NCBI GenBank assembly: GCA_040235415.1
Contig: JBECKR010000041.1
Coordinates: 1 to 8,822 of the forward strand
Source: JBECKR01 sp040235415
GTDB taxonomy: Bacteria; Acidobacteriota; Polarisedimenticolia; Polarisedimenticolales; Polarisedimenticolaceae
Length of the DNA stretch: 8,822 nt
Reading direction: 5' to 3'
Below the pieces are notes generated by a model. It had not been told where the DNA came from and searched no databases. It saw only the letters and a list, made by a program, of their open reading frames with translations. A program made the position numbers and the translations under genes. This document shows, in pieces, positions 1-6,760 of the stretch. Each line of letters starts with the position of its first letter. The first letter of the stretch is position 1.

Positions 1-872
1 CCGCGACCGACGTCGCGGACGACGCCCTCGAGGCGCTCCGCGCGAGCCGCGTGCGCGAGGTCGTCGTGCTCGCGCGGCGGGGCGCGGCGCAGGCGGCGTT
101 CACCGTTCCGGAGATTCGGGAGCTCGCCGGTCTCGAAGGCGTCGACGCGACCGCCCGGACCGACGAGGTCGCGTTCGACGACGTCTCGCGCGCGGCGGCC
201 GGGGACCCGCCCGACCGCGAGACGCTCCGGAAGCTCGAGGCCCTCGCCGAGATCGCGGCCCGCCCGTCCGCCGTCCGTCCGCGCCGCCTGACGCTGCGCT
301 TCAAGGTCTCGCCGGTCGAGATCCTGCCGGGATCGGACGGTCGGGTCGGCGCGGTCCGGGTCGTCCGCAACGTCCTGCGGGCGGGACCCGGAGGCCGCGT
401 CGTGTCCGAGCCGACCTCGTCGTTCGAGACGGTGCCGTGCGGCCTCGTGCTGCGCTCGGTCGGGTACCGTGGAGTCCCGGTCGCGGGCGCCCCGTTCGAC
501 GATCGCCGCGGCGTCGTTCCGAACCTCGCCGGGCGGGTGATCGACTCCGCGTCCGGCGCGGTCGTCCCGGGGTTGTACGCGTGCGGCTGGATCAAGCGCG
601 GCCCGAGCGGCGTGATCGGGACCAACAAGCCGGACGCCGCCGAGACGGCCGCGGTGATCCTCGCCGATCTCCGCGCCGGCCGCCCCCGCGGGCGGGGCGC
701 GACCGACGCGATCGACTCCGCGCTGCGGGACCGTGGAGTGCGGGTCGTCCGCTGGGAGGACTGGCTGCGGATCGACCGCTCGGAGCGCGAGCGCGGGAGC
801 GCGACGGGCCGGCCTCGCGTGAAGCTCACGACGTTCGGCGAGCTTCTGGGAGAGCCGGCCGCACCGGCCTGA
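1..872 (+). CDS. Ferredoxin/adrenodoxin-NADP+ reductase, C-terminal part (5' end cut by window edge)
   Basis: The reading frame is open from base 3 to the TGA at 870-872, giving 289 residues; roughly the first third of a typical protein of this family (about 450 residues) is missing. The fragment begins in the NADP-binding domain: an ADDALEALRASRVREVVV helix-strand followed by ARRG (fragment residues 24-27), whose paired arginines in adrenodoxin reductases contact the NADPH 2'-phosphate, then AAQAAFT, a family hallmark. Near residues 195-209 is GWIKRGPSGVIGTNK, the conserved FAD/NADP-contacting segment of FprA and adrenodoxin reductase. The enzyme is a soluble FAD protein that passes electrons between NADPH and ferredoxin. 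Family assignment is firm; its physiological ferredoxin partner is not visible. It converges on the HAD gene with only 19 bases between stop codons. Confidence 0.93.
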   Translation, partial: ATDVADDALEALRASRVREVVVLARRGAAQAAFTVPEIRELAGLEGVDATARTDEVAFDDVSRAAAGDPPDRETLRKLEALAEIAARPSAVRPRRLTLRFKVSPVEILPGSDGRVGAVRVVRNVLRAGPGGRVVSEPTSSFETVPCGLVLRSVGYRGVPVAGAPFDDRRGVVPNLAGRVIDSASGAVVPGLYACGWIKRGPSGVIGTNKPDAAETAAVILADLRAGRPRGRGATDAIDSALRDRGVRVVRWEDWLRIDRSERERGSATGRPRVKLTTFGELLGEPAAPA

Positions 873-891
873 CGGCGTCGCGCGGCGCGTT

Positions 892-1668
892 TCAGATGCG
901 CGCCAGCGCCTCGCGGAGGTCCCGGACCACCGCGTCCGCTTCCGGCGATGCCGGATGCTCGGCGTCGCGCCGCACGAGTATGGCTCGGATCCCCGCGCTG
1001 CGGGCGCCCGAGATGTCGTTGTCGGGGTTGTTGCCGATCATGACGCTGCGGTCCGGACGTCCGCCGAGCGCGTCGAGCGTCCGCCGGAAGATCTCGGGAT
1101 CGGGCTTCGCGACCTCGTGGTCTCCGCCCGCGGTGACCGCGTCGAAGTACGCCTCGAGGCCCGCCCCGCGGAGCTTCTCGCGCTGCAGGCAGGACAGACC
1201 GTTCGTCACGAGGCCGAGCGCGACGCCGCGCGCCCGCAGCGTCTCGAGCGTCTCGCGGGCCTCCGGGTACGGCACGTGGAGGGCGCGGCGCTCGACCGGG
1301 AACCGCTCCGCGAGCTCGGCTCCCAGCTCGGGATCGTTGACCCCGGTCTCCCGGAGGGCGGCGGTCCAGGCCGACCGGCGGTACTCCGGCGCCCAACTCC
1401 GGAACGTCACGATCTCCGGGCGTCGGCCCTCGAATCGCGCCCACAGCGCCTCCCACGAGCTCAGGCCGATCCGCTTGGCGTACGGGTGCAGCGGGTGCGC
1501 CCACCAGAACCGCTTCGCCCGTGCCAGCACCGCGGCCCGCAGCTCCTCGGCGGCGACGCCGTGGCGCTTCTCCGCGAGCCCGGCGGTCGCGAGAAGAGCC
1601 CGCCGTGCGGAGGCGACCTCCTCGACGAGCGTGTCGTCGAGATCGAACAGCACGACGGTGTCAGACAC
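892..1668 (-). CDS. HAD-superfamily hydrolase (subfamily IA phosphatase-like)
   Basis: This 258-residue protein has all HAD signatures: FDLDDT at residues 8-13 with Asp9 as nucleophile and Asp11 as acid/base, a helical cap from about 15 to 140, GLVTNG (152-157, Thr155) as motif II, Lys188 in AKPDPEIF as motif III, and IGNNPDNDI (211-219) as the metal-binding motif IV. In motif IV the first acidic position is Asn213, as in several relatives, with Asp216 and Asp218 kept. It probably removes phosphate from a small metabolite in the cytoplasm; the substrate cannot be read from sequence. The start is GTG at 1666-1668, overlapping the mqnC stop by 8 bases with no good ribosome site, so translational coupling is likely. 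The first codons (V-S-D-T) come from the palindromic repeat at 1657-1682. A GTG five codons downstream is possible but would trim the first beta strand. A role in menaquinone synthesis is unproven. Confidence 0.9.
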   Translation of the reverse strand: MSDTVVLFDLDDTLVEEVASARRALLATAGLAEKRHGVAAEELRAAVLARAKRFWWAHPLHPYAKRIGLSSWEALWARFEGRRPEIVTFRSWAPEYRRSAWTAALRETGVNDPELGAELAERFPVERRALHVPYPEARETLETLRARGVALGLVTNGLSCLQREKLRGAGLEAYFDAVTAGGDHEVAKPDPEIFRRTLDALGGRPDRSVMIGNNPDNDISGARSAGIRAILVRRDAEHPASPEADAVVRDLREALARI

Positions 1669-1682
1669 CGGTGTCCGACACC
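1657..1682. repeat. Two tandem GGTGTC-N-GACACC palindromes at the mqnC/HAD junction
   Basis: Bases 1657-1669 and 1670-1682 are back-to-back 13-bp palindromes that differ only at the central base (A and C on the plus strand). They share their arms exactly with the intergenic palindrome at 4890-4902. On the minus strand the pair encodes the end of MqnC (VSDTGV and the TGA stop at 1661-1663) and the GTG start plus first codons of the HAD protein. The A/T outer arms seen in the 4884-4908 copy are absent here. Confidence 0.85.
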
Positions 1683-2773
1683 CTCGCGTTCGGACCGCCG
1701 AGGCGGTCGTAGCGCATGTTGCGTCGGATCGGCATGAAGCCCGCGTCGCGGATCGCCGCGACGATCTCGGGCTCGTGCATGTGGTGCACGGTGCCGGCCG
1801 CCGACACGACGTTCTCCTCGATCATCGTGCTCCCCATGTCGTTGACCCCGAACGCGAGGGACGCGCCGCCGATCTTGGGGCCCTGCGTGACCCAGGAGGC
1901 CTGGACGTTGTCGACGTTGTCGAGGAACAGGCGCGCGACCGCCATGGTCCGGAGGTACTCCGCGGAGGTCACCTCCCGGCCGCCGAGCTCGGTGTTGTCC
2001 GGCTGGAACGTCCAACCGATGAACGCCGTGAAGCCCCCGGTGCGGTCCTGGAGCTCGCGGATCTTGCGGAGGTGCTCGACGCGGTCGGCGCGCGTCTCCA
2101 CGTGCCCGAACATCATCGTGGCGGTGGAGCGCATTCCGATGCGGTGGGCCTCCTCCATGACCTCGAGCCACTCCGCCGCCGAGCATTTGTTCCGGGCGAG
2201 CTTCCTCCGTACCTCGTCGACCAGGATCTCGGCGCCGCCCCCCGGGATCGAGTCGAGCCCCGCGGCCCGGAGGCGCTCCAACGCCTCGCGCAGTGGAATC
2301 CTCGACGTGCGGTAGACGTGCACGATCTCGGGCGGCGACAGCGCGTGCAGCCAGAGGTCGGGGAACTCGCGTTTCAGTCGCCGGAACAGCTCCTCGTACC
2401 ACTCGATCCGGAGCTTCGGGTTGTGCCCGCCCTGGAGCAGGATCTGGCTGCCGCCGAGAGCGTAGGTCTCCCGGATCTTCGCGGCGATGGTGTCGTACGG
2501 CAGGACGTAGCCCTCTTCGTGGCCGGGAGGGCGGTAGAACGCGCAGAAGCTGCAGAACGCGTTGCAGAAGTTCGTGTAGTTGACGTTGCGGTCGACGATG
2601 TAGGTCACCACGCGGTCCTCGTGCCGCGTCCGGCGTGCGAGGTCGGCGAGCATCCCGAGCGTCGCGAGGCGCGCGTGCTCCATGAGGGCCAGGGCGTCGC
2701 CGGCGGTGAGGCGCTCTCCCGCGAGCGCGCGGTCGACCGCGGCATCGAGCCGGGTGCGGGTCGTGGCGTCCAT
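1661..2773 (-). CDS. mqnC: Cyclic dehypoxanthinyl futalosine synthase (radical SAM)
   Basis: This 370-residue radical SAM enzyme carries the cluster motif C-x3-C-x2-C as CNAFCSFC (Cys70, Cys74, Cys77), followed by AFYRPPGHEEGYVL, characteristic of MqnC. Further family blocks are LLQGGHNPKLRIEWYEELF (near 112-130), SIPGGGAEIL, the ATMMFGHVET strand, FIGWTFQPDNTEL, and a late NDMGSTMIEENVVSAAG segment. In the futalosine pathway it cyclises dehypoxanthine futalosine to the spiro compound that MqnD cleaves. CNAFC rather than CTVDC and the HNPKL segment separate it from the paralogous MqnE two genes upstream. The ATG at 2771-2773 lies one base past the mqnA stop (TGAGATG), so the two are translationally coupled. 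The last residues, VSDTGV, are encoded by the palindromic repeat and look like an acquired tail; the family body ends with RRNMRYDRLGG. Confidence 0.95.
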   Translation of the reverse strand: MDATTRTRLDAAVDRALAGERLTAGDALALMEHARLATLGMLADLARRTRHEDRVVTYIVDRNVNYTNFCNAFCSFCAFYRPPGHEEGYVLPYDTIAAKIRETYALGGSQILLQGGHNPKLRIEWYEELFRRLKREFPDLWLHALSPPEIVHVYRTSRIPLREALERLRAAGLDSIPGGGAEILVDEVRRKLARNKCSAAEWLEVMEEAHRIGMRSTATMMFGHVETRADRVEHLRKIRELQDRTGGFTAFIGWTFQPDNTELGGREVTSAEYLRTMAVARLFLDNVDNVQASWVTQGPKIGGASLAFGVNDMGSTMIEENVVSAAGTVHHMHEPEIVAAIRDAGFMPIRRNMRYDRLGGPNARVSDTGV

Positions 2774-2774
2774 C

Positions 2775-3641
2775 TCACAGCCCTCGGTCGAGCGCCGGCG
2801 CGGCGCGGCGCTCGGCGGCTTCGTGGCAGGCGGTGCGGCGGGCGAAGGCGAGCCGGACGCCGGGGGAGCGGGCGATCGCCCCGCAACGCGCCGCGGAATC
2901 GAAGAACCGCCGCACGGCTTCCACCTCGGCGGCGCCGAGGCGGTGCCGGATGTTGTCGCGGAGGTACGTCTCGGCGATCTCCGCGTGACGCCGGCCCTTC
3001 CAGCGGTAGTCCGCGGCGATGGCGGCGAGCGCCGCGGAGCCCCGGCGACGCGAGGCGTGCAGCCGCCCGTAGAGGTCGCGATCGAGCACGCCGGGACGGC
3101 ACGCCCACACCGCGAACACGAACGGCAGGCCGGTCGCCGCGACCCACGCCGCCGCGAGGTCGTGGCCGGCGACGCCCCCGGGAAGCGGCTCGAACAGCGC
3201 CTTGTCTCCGATCCGGACCGCGGCGTCCGCGTGCGCTAGCGCGTCGTCGAGTTCCGCCGGCCCTTCGACGAACTCGGGGCTCGCGCCCCAGACCTCGGCG
3301 AACAGCACCCGCGCCAGCGCGTTGCTGGTGCGGGACTCGGGGTCGAGCGCCACCCGCCGAACGAGTCGCAGCGGTCGCCGCGAGGCGAGCAACACCGATC
3401 GCGCAGGCCCGGGGCAGACGATGCCGAGTCCCGGCACGATCTCGAGCTCGGGCATGCGCGCGAGCTCGATCGTCGGCAGCAGCGCGACGTCGAGGGCCCC
3501 GGCGGCCATGAGGTCGGCGAGCTTCGCCGGGGGTGCGTACGACAGCACGAACCGGCCGTTGGCGGGCTCCCGTTCGAGGCCGTGCACCAGCGTGCGGGTG
3601 TTGAGGTACGAGACCGCGCCGATCCGGATCGCGTTCGCCAC
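2775..3641 (-). CDS. mqnA: Chorismate dehydratase
   Basis: This 288-residue protein has a periplasmic-binding-protein-like fold but is a cytoplasmic enzyme with no signal peptide. It matches MqnA from the first residues: IRIGAVSYLNT (5-15), the segment LADLMAAGALDVALLPTIEL (41-60), GIVCPGPARSVLLAS (73-87), LDPESRTSNALARVL (99-113), RIGDKAL (143-149) and the signature DLAAAWVAATGLPFVFAVWA (161-180). It removes water from chorismate to form 3-enolpyruvylbenzoate, the first committed futalosine-pathway step, and supplies the substrate of MqnE encoded just upstream. I chose the GTG at 3639-3641 because GAGG lies about 9 bases before it and the protein then begins right before the conserved first strand. 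An in-frame GTG at 3654-3656, overlapping the mqnE stop, is the alternative. The C-terminal approx. 25 residues are Ala/Arg rich and unconserved-looking. Confidence 0.94.
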   Translation of the reverse strand: MANAIRIGAVSYLNTRTLVHGLEREPANGRFVLSYAPPAKLADLMAAGALDVALLPTIELARMPELEIVPGLGIVCPGPARSVLLASRRPLRLVRRVALDPESRTSNALARVLFAEVWGASPEFVEGPAELDDALAHADAAVRIGDKALFEPLPGGVAGHDLAAAWVAATGLPFVFAVWACRPGVLDRDLYGRLHASRRRGSAALAAIAADYRWKGRRHAEIAETYLRDNIRHRLGAAEVEAVRRFFDSAARCGAIARSPGVRLAFARRTACHEAAERRAAPALDRGL

Positions 3642-3652
3642 GCCGCCGCGCC

Positions 3653-4786
3653 TCACGCCACCGCCGGGGACTCGTAGCGGTGCAGGACGTTGTACAGCGA
3701 ATCGCGCTGCAACGGCTCGCGCCCCGCTTCGCGGATCAGCGTCAGCAGCGCGTCCATCGTCAGGCCGACCGGGGTGCGGGCGCCGGCCATGTGGACGATC
3801 TTCTCCTCGACCACCGTGCCGTCGATGCAGTCGGCGCCCATGTTGAGCGCGGTCTGGGCGATCCGCGCGGTGACCATCACCCAGTACGCCTTGACGTGGT
3901 CGAAGTTGTCGAGCACGAGGCGTGCCACGGCGATCGTCATCAGGTCGTCGAAGCCGGTCGGGCCGGGGAGGTGCGCGAGCTCGGTGTTCTCGGGGTGGAA
4001 CGCGAGCGGGATGAAACACATGAAGCCGCCCGTGTCGTCCTGGAGCGCCCTCAGGCGGCAGAGGTGCTCGACGCGCTCCTCGAGCGTCTCGATGTGGCCG
4101 TAGAGCAGCGTCGCGTTCGAGCGCAAACCGTGGCGGTGGGCCGTGCGGACGACCTCGAGCCAGCGCTCCGCCGGGATCTTCTTGCGGTAGATCTCCTGGC
4201 GGACGCGCTCGACGAGGACCTCGGCGCCGCCTCCGGGCAGCGACCCGAGCCCCGCGGCCTTGAAGTCCTCGAACACGTCGTCGAGCGGCTTCTTGAATCG
4301 CCGCGAGAAGAAGTCGTACTCGGCCGCCGTGAACGCCTTGACGTGGAGACCCGGGTCGAGGTCCCGGATGCCGCGGATCAGGTCGGTGTAGAACGCGTAC
4401 GGGTAGTCCGGGTTGTGCCCGCCGACGATGTGGACCTCGGTGATCGGCTCGACGTCGAGGCGGGCGCGGACCTCGGAGAGGCAGCGGTCGAGACCCCAGG
4501 TCCAGCCCTGCTCCTTGTGCTTGTAAGGCCGGTAGAACCCGCAGAACTTGCAGTCGACGGTGCAGACGTTCGTGGGGTTCAGATGCATGTTCCGGACGAA
4601 GTACGCGGCGTCGCCGTTCTTCCGCTCGCGCACCAGGTTCGCGAGGCCGCCGACCGCCATCAGGGCGCGGGAGCGGAACAGTCGGACCCCGTCGTCGAAC
4701 GTCAACCGGCGCCCCTCGAGCACCTTGTCGTGGAGGTCGCGCAGGCCGGCCGCGTCGCAGAGCCGCTCCAGAACCTTGGCGGACAT
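3653..4786 (-). CDS. mqnE: Aminofutalosine synthase (radical SAM)
   Basis: This 377-residue radical SAM enzyme has the cluster motif CTVDCKFC (Cys75, Cys79, Cys82) followed by GFYRPYKHKEQGW, typical of MqnE. Other blocks are EVHIVGGHNPDYPYAFY, SLPGGGAEVLVERVRQEIYRK, NATLLYGHIET, FIPLAFHPENTEL and the late NMGADCIDGTVVEEKIVHMAGA. MqnE uses an S-adenosylmethionine-derived adenosyl radical and 3-enolpyruvylbenzoate to form 6-amino-6-deoxyfutalosine. Use of this enzyme means the adenine base must be removed or deaminated later by enzymes not in this window. The ATG at 4784-4786 is chosen over an in-frame ATG eight codons earlier because GAGGGAGAG sits five bases before it and because the earlier start would leave almost no leader after the predicted promoter. 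It is the first gene of the leftward mqnE-mqnA-mqnC-HAD operon, with 11 bases to mqnA. Confidence 0.95.
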   Translation of the reverse strand: MSAKVLERLCDAAGLRDLHDKVLEGRRLTFDDGVRLFRSRALMAVGGLANLVRERKNGDAAYFVRNMHLNPTNVCTVDCKFCGFYRPYKHKEQGWTWGLDRCLSEVRARLDVEPITEVHIVGGHNPDYPYAFYTDLIRGIRDLDPGLHVKAFTAAEYDFFSRRFKKPLDDVFEDFKAAGLGSLPGGGAEVLVERVRQEIYRKKIPAERWLEVVRTAHRHGLRSNATLLYGHIETLEERVEHLCRLRALQDDTGGFMCFIPLAFHPENTELAHLPGPTGFDDLMTIAVARLVLDNFDHVKAYWVMVTARIAQTALNMGADCIDGTVVEEKIVHMAGARTPVGLTMDALLTLIREAGREPLQRDSLYNVLHRYESPAVA

Positions 4787-4791
4787 CGTCG

Positions 4792-4800
4792 CTCTCCCTC
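4792..4800 (-). promoter_or_regulatory. Ribosome binding site of mqnE
   Basis: On the minus strand GAGGGAGAG ends five bases before the ATG at 4786. It is a strong Shine-Dalgarno sequence and decides the start of mqnE against the upstream in-frame ATG at 4810, which has none. Confidence 0.8.
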
Positions 4801-4818
4801 GGCGGTTCAAGGATCCGC

Positions 4819-4848
4819 ATTATAGGAAGCCCGCGCCGAACCCGTCAA
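4819..4848 (-). promoter_or_regulatory. Sigma-70-type promoter of the mqnE-mqnA-mqnC-HAD operon
   Basis: Reading the minus strand, TTGACG (4848-4843, one mismatch to the -35 consensus) is followed after 18 bases by a perfect TATAAT (4824-4819). Transcription would start near 4812, giving a leader of about 26 bases that contains the mqnE ribosome site. It is the closest match to consensus in this GC-rich window and sits exactly where the leftward operon needs a promoter. The leader is too short for a riboswitch. Confidence 0.8.
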
Positions 4849-4883
4849 TTTGGACCGACAGGGTATCGTCACGCCGGAGTGGT

Positions 4884-4908
4884 AAAAACGGTGTCTGACA
4901 CCGTTTTT
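4884..4908. repeat. Perfect 25-bp palindrome with core GGTGTC-T-GACACC
   Basis: Two exactly complementary 12-base arms flank a single central T at 4896; each outer end is a run of five A or T. The same 13-bp core occurs twice at 1657-1682 and, decayed, at 6765-6777. It lies between the divergent mqnE and cyclase genes, outside the mqnE promoter. As RNA it could fold with a 3-base loop and a U-tract on either strand, so it could act as a bidirectional terminator. The recurrence argues for a dispersed REP-like element; a regulator operator is the alternative. Confidence 0.85.
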
Positions 4909-4923
4909 GCATCGGGCTACGAT
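4895..4923 (+). promoter_or_regulatory. Possible promoter of the diguanylate cyclase gene, -35 inside the palindrome
   Basis: CTGACA (4895-4900, five of six matches to TTGACA) is followed after 17 bases by TACGAT (4918-4923, four of six to TATAAT). Transcription would start near 4930, about 31 bases before the ATG. The -10 match is modest, so this is tentative; its interest is that the repeat itself supplies the -35. Confidence 0.35.
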
Positions 4924-4960
4924 CGTGGTAGGCAGCGGCCGTCGAATCCGGAGACATCGG

Positions 4961-6760
4961 ATGCCCCCCATATCCCTCCGCAGCCGGATCGTTCTCGGGT
5001 TCTCCATCCCGCTCGTCGTCACCGGCGCGATCGCCCTCGGGATGTGGTCGTCCCTCGAGCGCGTCCGTCACGACGACGCGGCGGTGGCGCACGGCTACGC
5101 CGTTCTCGGCGGTGCCTCCGAGCTCCTGCGACTCTCGATCGACGCCGAGACCGGGGTGCGCGGGCTCGCGATCACCGGCGACGAGTCGTTCCTGCGGCCC
5201 TACGAGCTCGCGGTCGCGCGGTTCCGTCCCGAGGCCGCGAGGCTCGAGGACCTCGTCGCCGACGACCGGCTGCAGGTCGCGCGCGTCGCGCGCGCGCGCG
5301 AGCTCTTCGGATCCTGGCGGGTGTTCGCGGAGGAGGTCGTCGCCCGGGCGCGAGCCGAGAGACGGACGGGGGGCGGGACGCCGGACGACGCGGAGCGGCT
5401 CATCGCCAGCGGACGAGGCAAGCGCACCGTCGACGAGATCCGCCGGGAGATCGGCGCGCTGGTCACGGCCGAGGAAGAGCGCATGAGCGTCCGCCTCGAC
5501 CGCGGCCAACGCTCCGTCCGGGTCGCCCGGGCGGTCGCGGTCGGCGGCCCGCTGCTCGCGATCGTCCTCGCGATGTCGATCGCGCTGAGGCTGCACCTCC
5601 GGATCGCGCGCGGCGTGCATGCCGTCGTCGCGGCGGCCGACGGGTTCGCGGCCGGCGATCTCGCGCGGCGCGCCGAGGAGACCGGGGCGGACGAGATCGG
5701 GCGGCTCGCGGTGCGCTTCAACGCCATGGCGGACCGCATCGAGCGGCGCAATCGCGAGACGGCCCTGCTCGCCGAGATGAGCGACCTGCTGCAGAGCTGC
5801 GCAAGCACCGAAGAGGCGCTGGCGACCGCGGGAGGGGTCTGCGGCCGGCTCTTTCCGGGCGAGCGCGGGGAGCTGTTCACGATCTCGGCGGGCGGGCACA
5901 CGCTCGAGCCGGTGGCGCGCTGGGGCGGGGTCGCGTCCGACGGTGTTCCGGTCGAACTGTCCCCCGAAGACTGCTGGGCGCTCCGCAGAGGCGCACCGCA
6001 CCGCGTGGACACCGACACGTCGGCGACGCGGTGCGCGCATGTCGATCCGACCGACAACGCCGCCGCGCACCTGTGCGTGCCCCTCGTGGCGCAGGGCGAT
6101 ACCTTCGGGGTCCTCCACGTGTCGGCCGTGTCCTCGAAGCCCAGCGACGGTGGGCCGTACCTCACGGAGCCCCGCGTGCGGGTGATCGAGACGGTCGCCG
6201 AGCAGCTGTCGCTGGCGCTCGGAAACCTCCGCCTGCGCACGCGCCTGCGGGAGCAGTCCGTCCGGGATCCGCTCACCGGCCTCTACAACCGGCGCTACCT
6301 CGAGGAGACGCTCGAGCGCGAGCTGCGCCGCGCGGATCGCGTCGGGCGAGGTCTGGGGGTCGTCCTGTTCGACCTCGACCACTTCAAACGGTTCAACGAC
6401 ACCCACGGCCACGAGGCCGGTGACGCGCTGTTGCGGGAGGTCGGCTCCGCCATCGTCGAGGCGATCCGCCAAGGGGACGTGGCCTGCCGGTACGGCGGAG
6501 AGGAGTTCGTACTGCTCGTCACGGACTCCGGGATCGCGGGAACCCTGGCGGCCGTCGGAAAGGTCCGGGACGCGATCCGCGAGGTCGAGGTCGTCGCCGG
6601 GGGGCGGACGGTCGGCGCGGCGACGGCATCGTTCGGCGTCGCCGTGTTCCCCGACCACGGCACCGGCGCGGCGACGCTCCTGCGACTGGCCGACGCCGCG
6701 ATGTACCGCGCCAAGCAGTCCGGCCGCGACCGCGTCGAGATCGGCCCCGTCCCGATGTAA
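4961..6760 (+). CDS. Membrane diguanylate cyclase, CHASE3-HAMP-GAF-GGEEF
   Basis: This 599-residue sensor makes c-di-GMP from two GTP. Domains in order: a transmembrane helix (about 11-31); a periplasmic CHASE3-like region (about 35-185) with the hallmark DAETGVRGLAITGDESFLRPY region at 61-81; a second transmembrane helix (about 189-212); HAMP (about 210-265); GAF (about 270-425); and GGDEF (about 433-595). The cyclase domain has RDPLTGLYNRRYL (435-447), FDLDHFKRFND with metal-binding Asp471, the active-site GGEEF (512-516), and an intact inhibitory site RQGD (503-506) five residues before it, so it should be active and product-inhibited. The GAF domain carries DCWALRRG and three cysteines (338, 358, 372) that are common in this GAF group. 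The ATG at 4961 is chosen for GGAGA six bases upstream; an in-frame TTG at 4907 would add a basic, repeat-derived leader. Its TAA stop abuts another repeat copy. The signal sensed is unknown. Confidence 0.93.
   Translation: MPPISLRSRIVLGFSIPLVVTGAIALGMWSSLERVRHDDAAVAHGYAVLGGASELLRLSIDAETGVRGLAITGDESFLRPYELAVARFRPEAARLEDLVADDRLQVARVARARELFGSWRVFAEEVVARARAERRTGGGTPDDAERLIASGRGKRTVDEIRREIGALVTAEEERMSVRLDRGQRSVRVARAVAVGGPLLAIVLAMSIALRLHLRIARGVHAVVAAADGFAAGDLARRAEETGADEIGRLAVRFNAMADRIERRNRETALLAEMSDLLQSCASTEEALATAGGVCGRLFPGERGELFTISAGGHTLEPVARWGGVASDGVPVELSPEDCWALRRGAPHRVDTDTSATRCAHVDPTDNAAAHLCVPLVAQGDTFGVLHVSAVSSKPSDGGPYLTEPRVRVIETVAEQLSLALGNLRLRTRLREQSVRDPLTGLYNRRYLEETLERELRRADRVGRGLGVVLFDLDHFKRFNDTHGHEAGDALLREVGSAIVEAIRQGDVACRYGGEEFVLLVTDSGIAGTLAAVGKVRDAIREVEVVAGGRTVGAATASFGVAVFPDHGTGAATLLRLADAAMYRAKQSGRDRVEIGPVPM

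Noticed and set aside
437..3511. 1024-codon open frame on the plus strand, antisense to four genes
   Set aside because: It is Arg/Ala/Pro rich with no recognisable domain and lies opposite the HAD, mqnC and mqnA genes, which have clear motifs. GC-rich codon bias removes stops in the shadow frame.
2775..4820. Possible 681-residue fusion ending in MqnA
   Set aside because: Only the last 288 residues look like MqnA; the upstream part is an out-of-frame reading of mqnE, full of Arg and Pro. MqnA has its own GTG and ribosome site.
3680..4825. Long open frame on the plus strand opposite mqnE
   Set aside because: Mirror of the mqnE coding strand in a GC-rich genome; no start signal or family match.
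4907..4960. N-terminal extension of the cyclase from the TTG at 4907
   Set aside because: The extension is basic, partly encoded by the palindrome and before the predicted promoter start; the ATG at 4961 has GGAGA at good spacing.
5287..5298. Alternating CG run of 12 bases, possible Z-DNA or slippage site
   Set aside because: It is in frame within the cyclase coding region and encodes ordinary Ala/Arg residues; expected in GC-rich coding DNA.
6007..6020. GACACC and GACACG words resembling half of the palindrome core
   Set aside because: No inverted partner at the right spacing and fully explained by GAF-domain codons.
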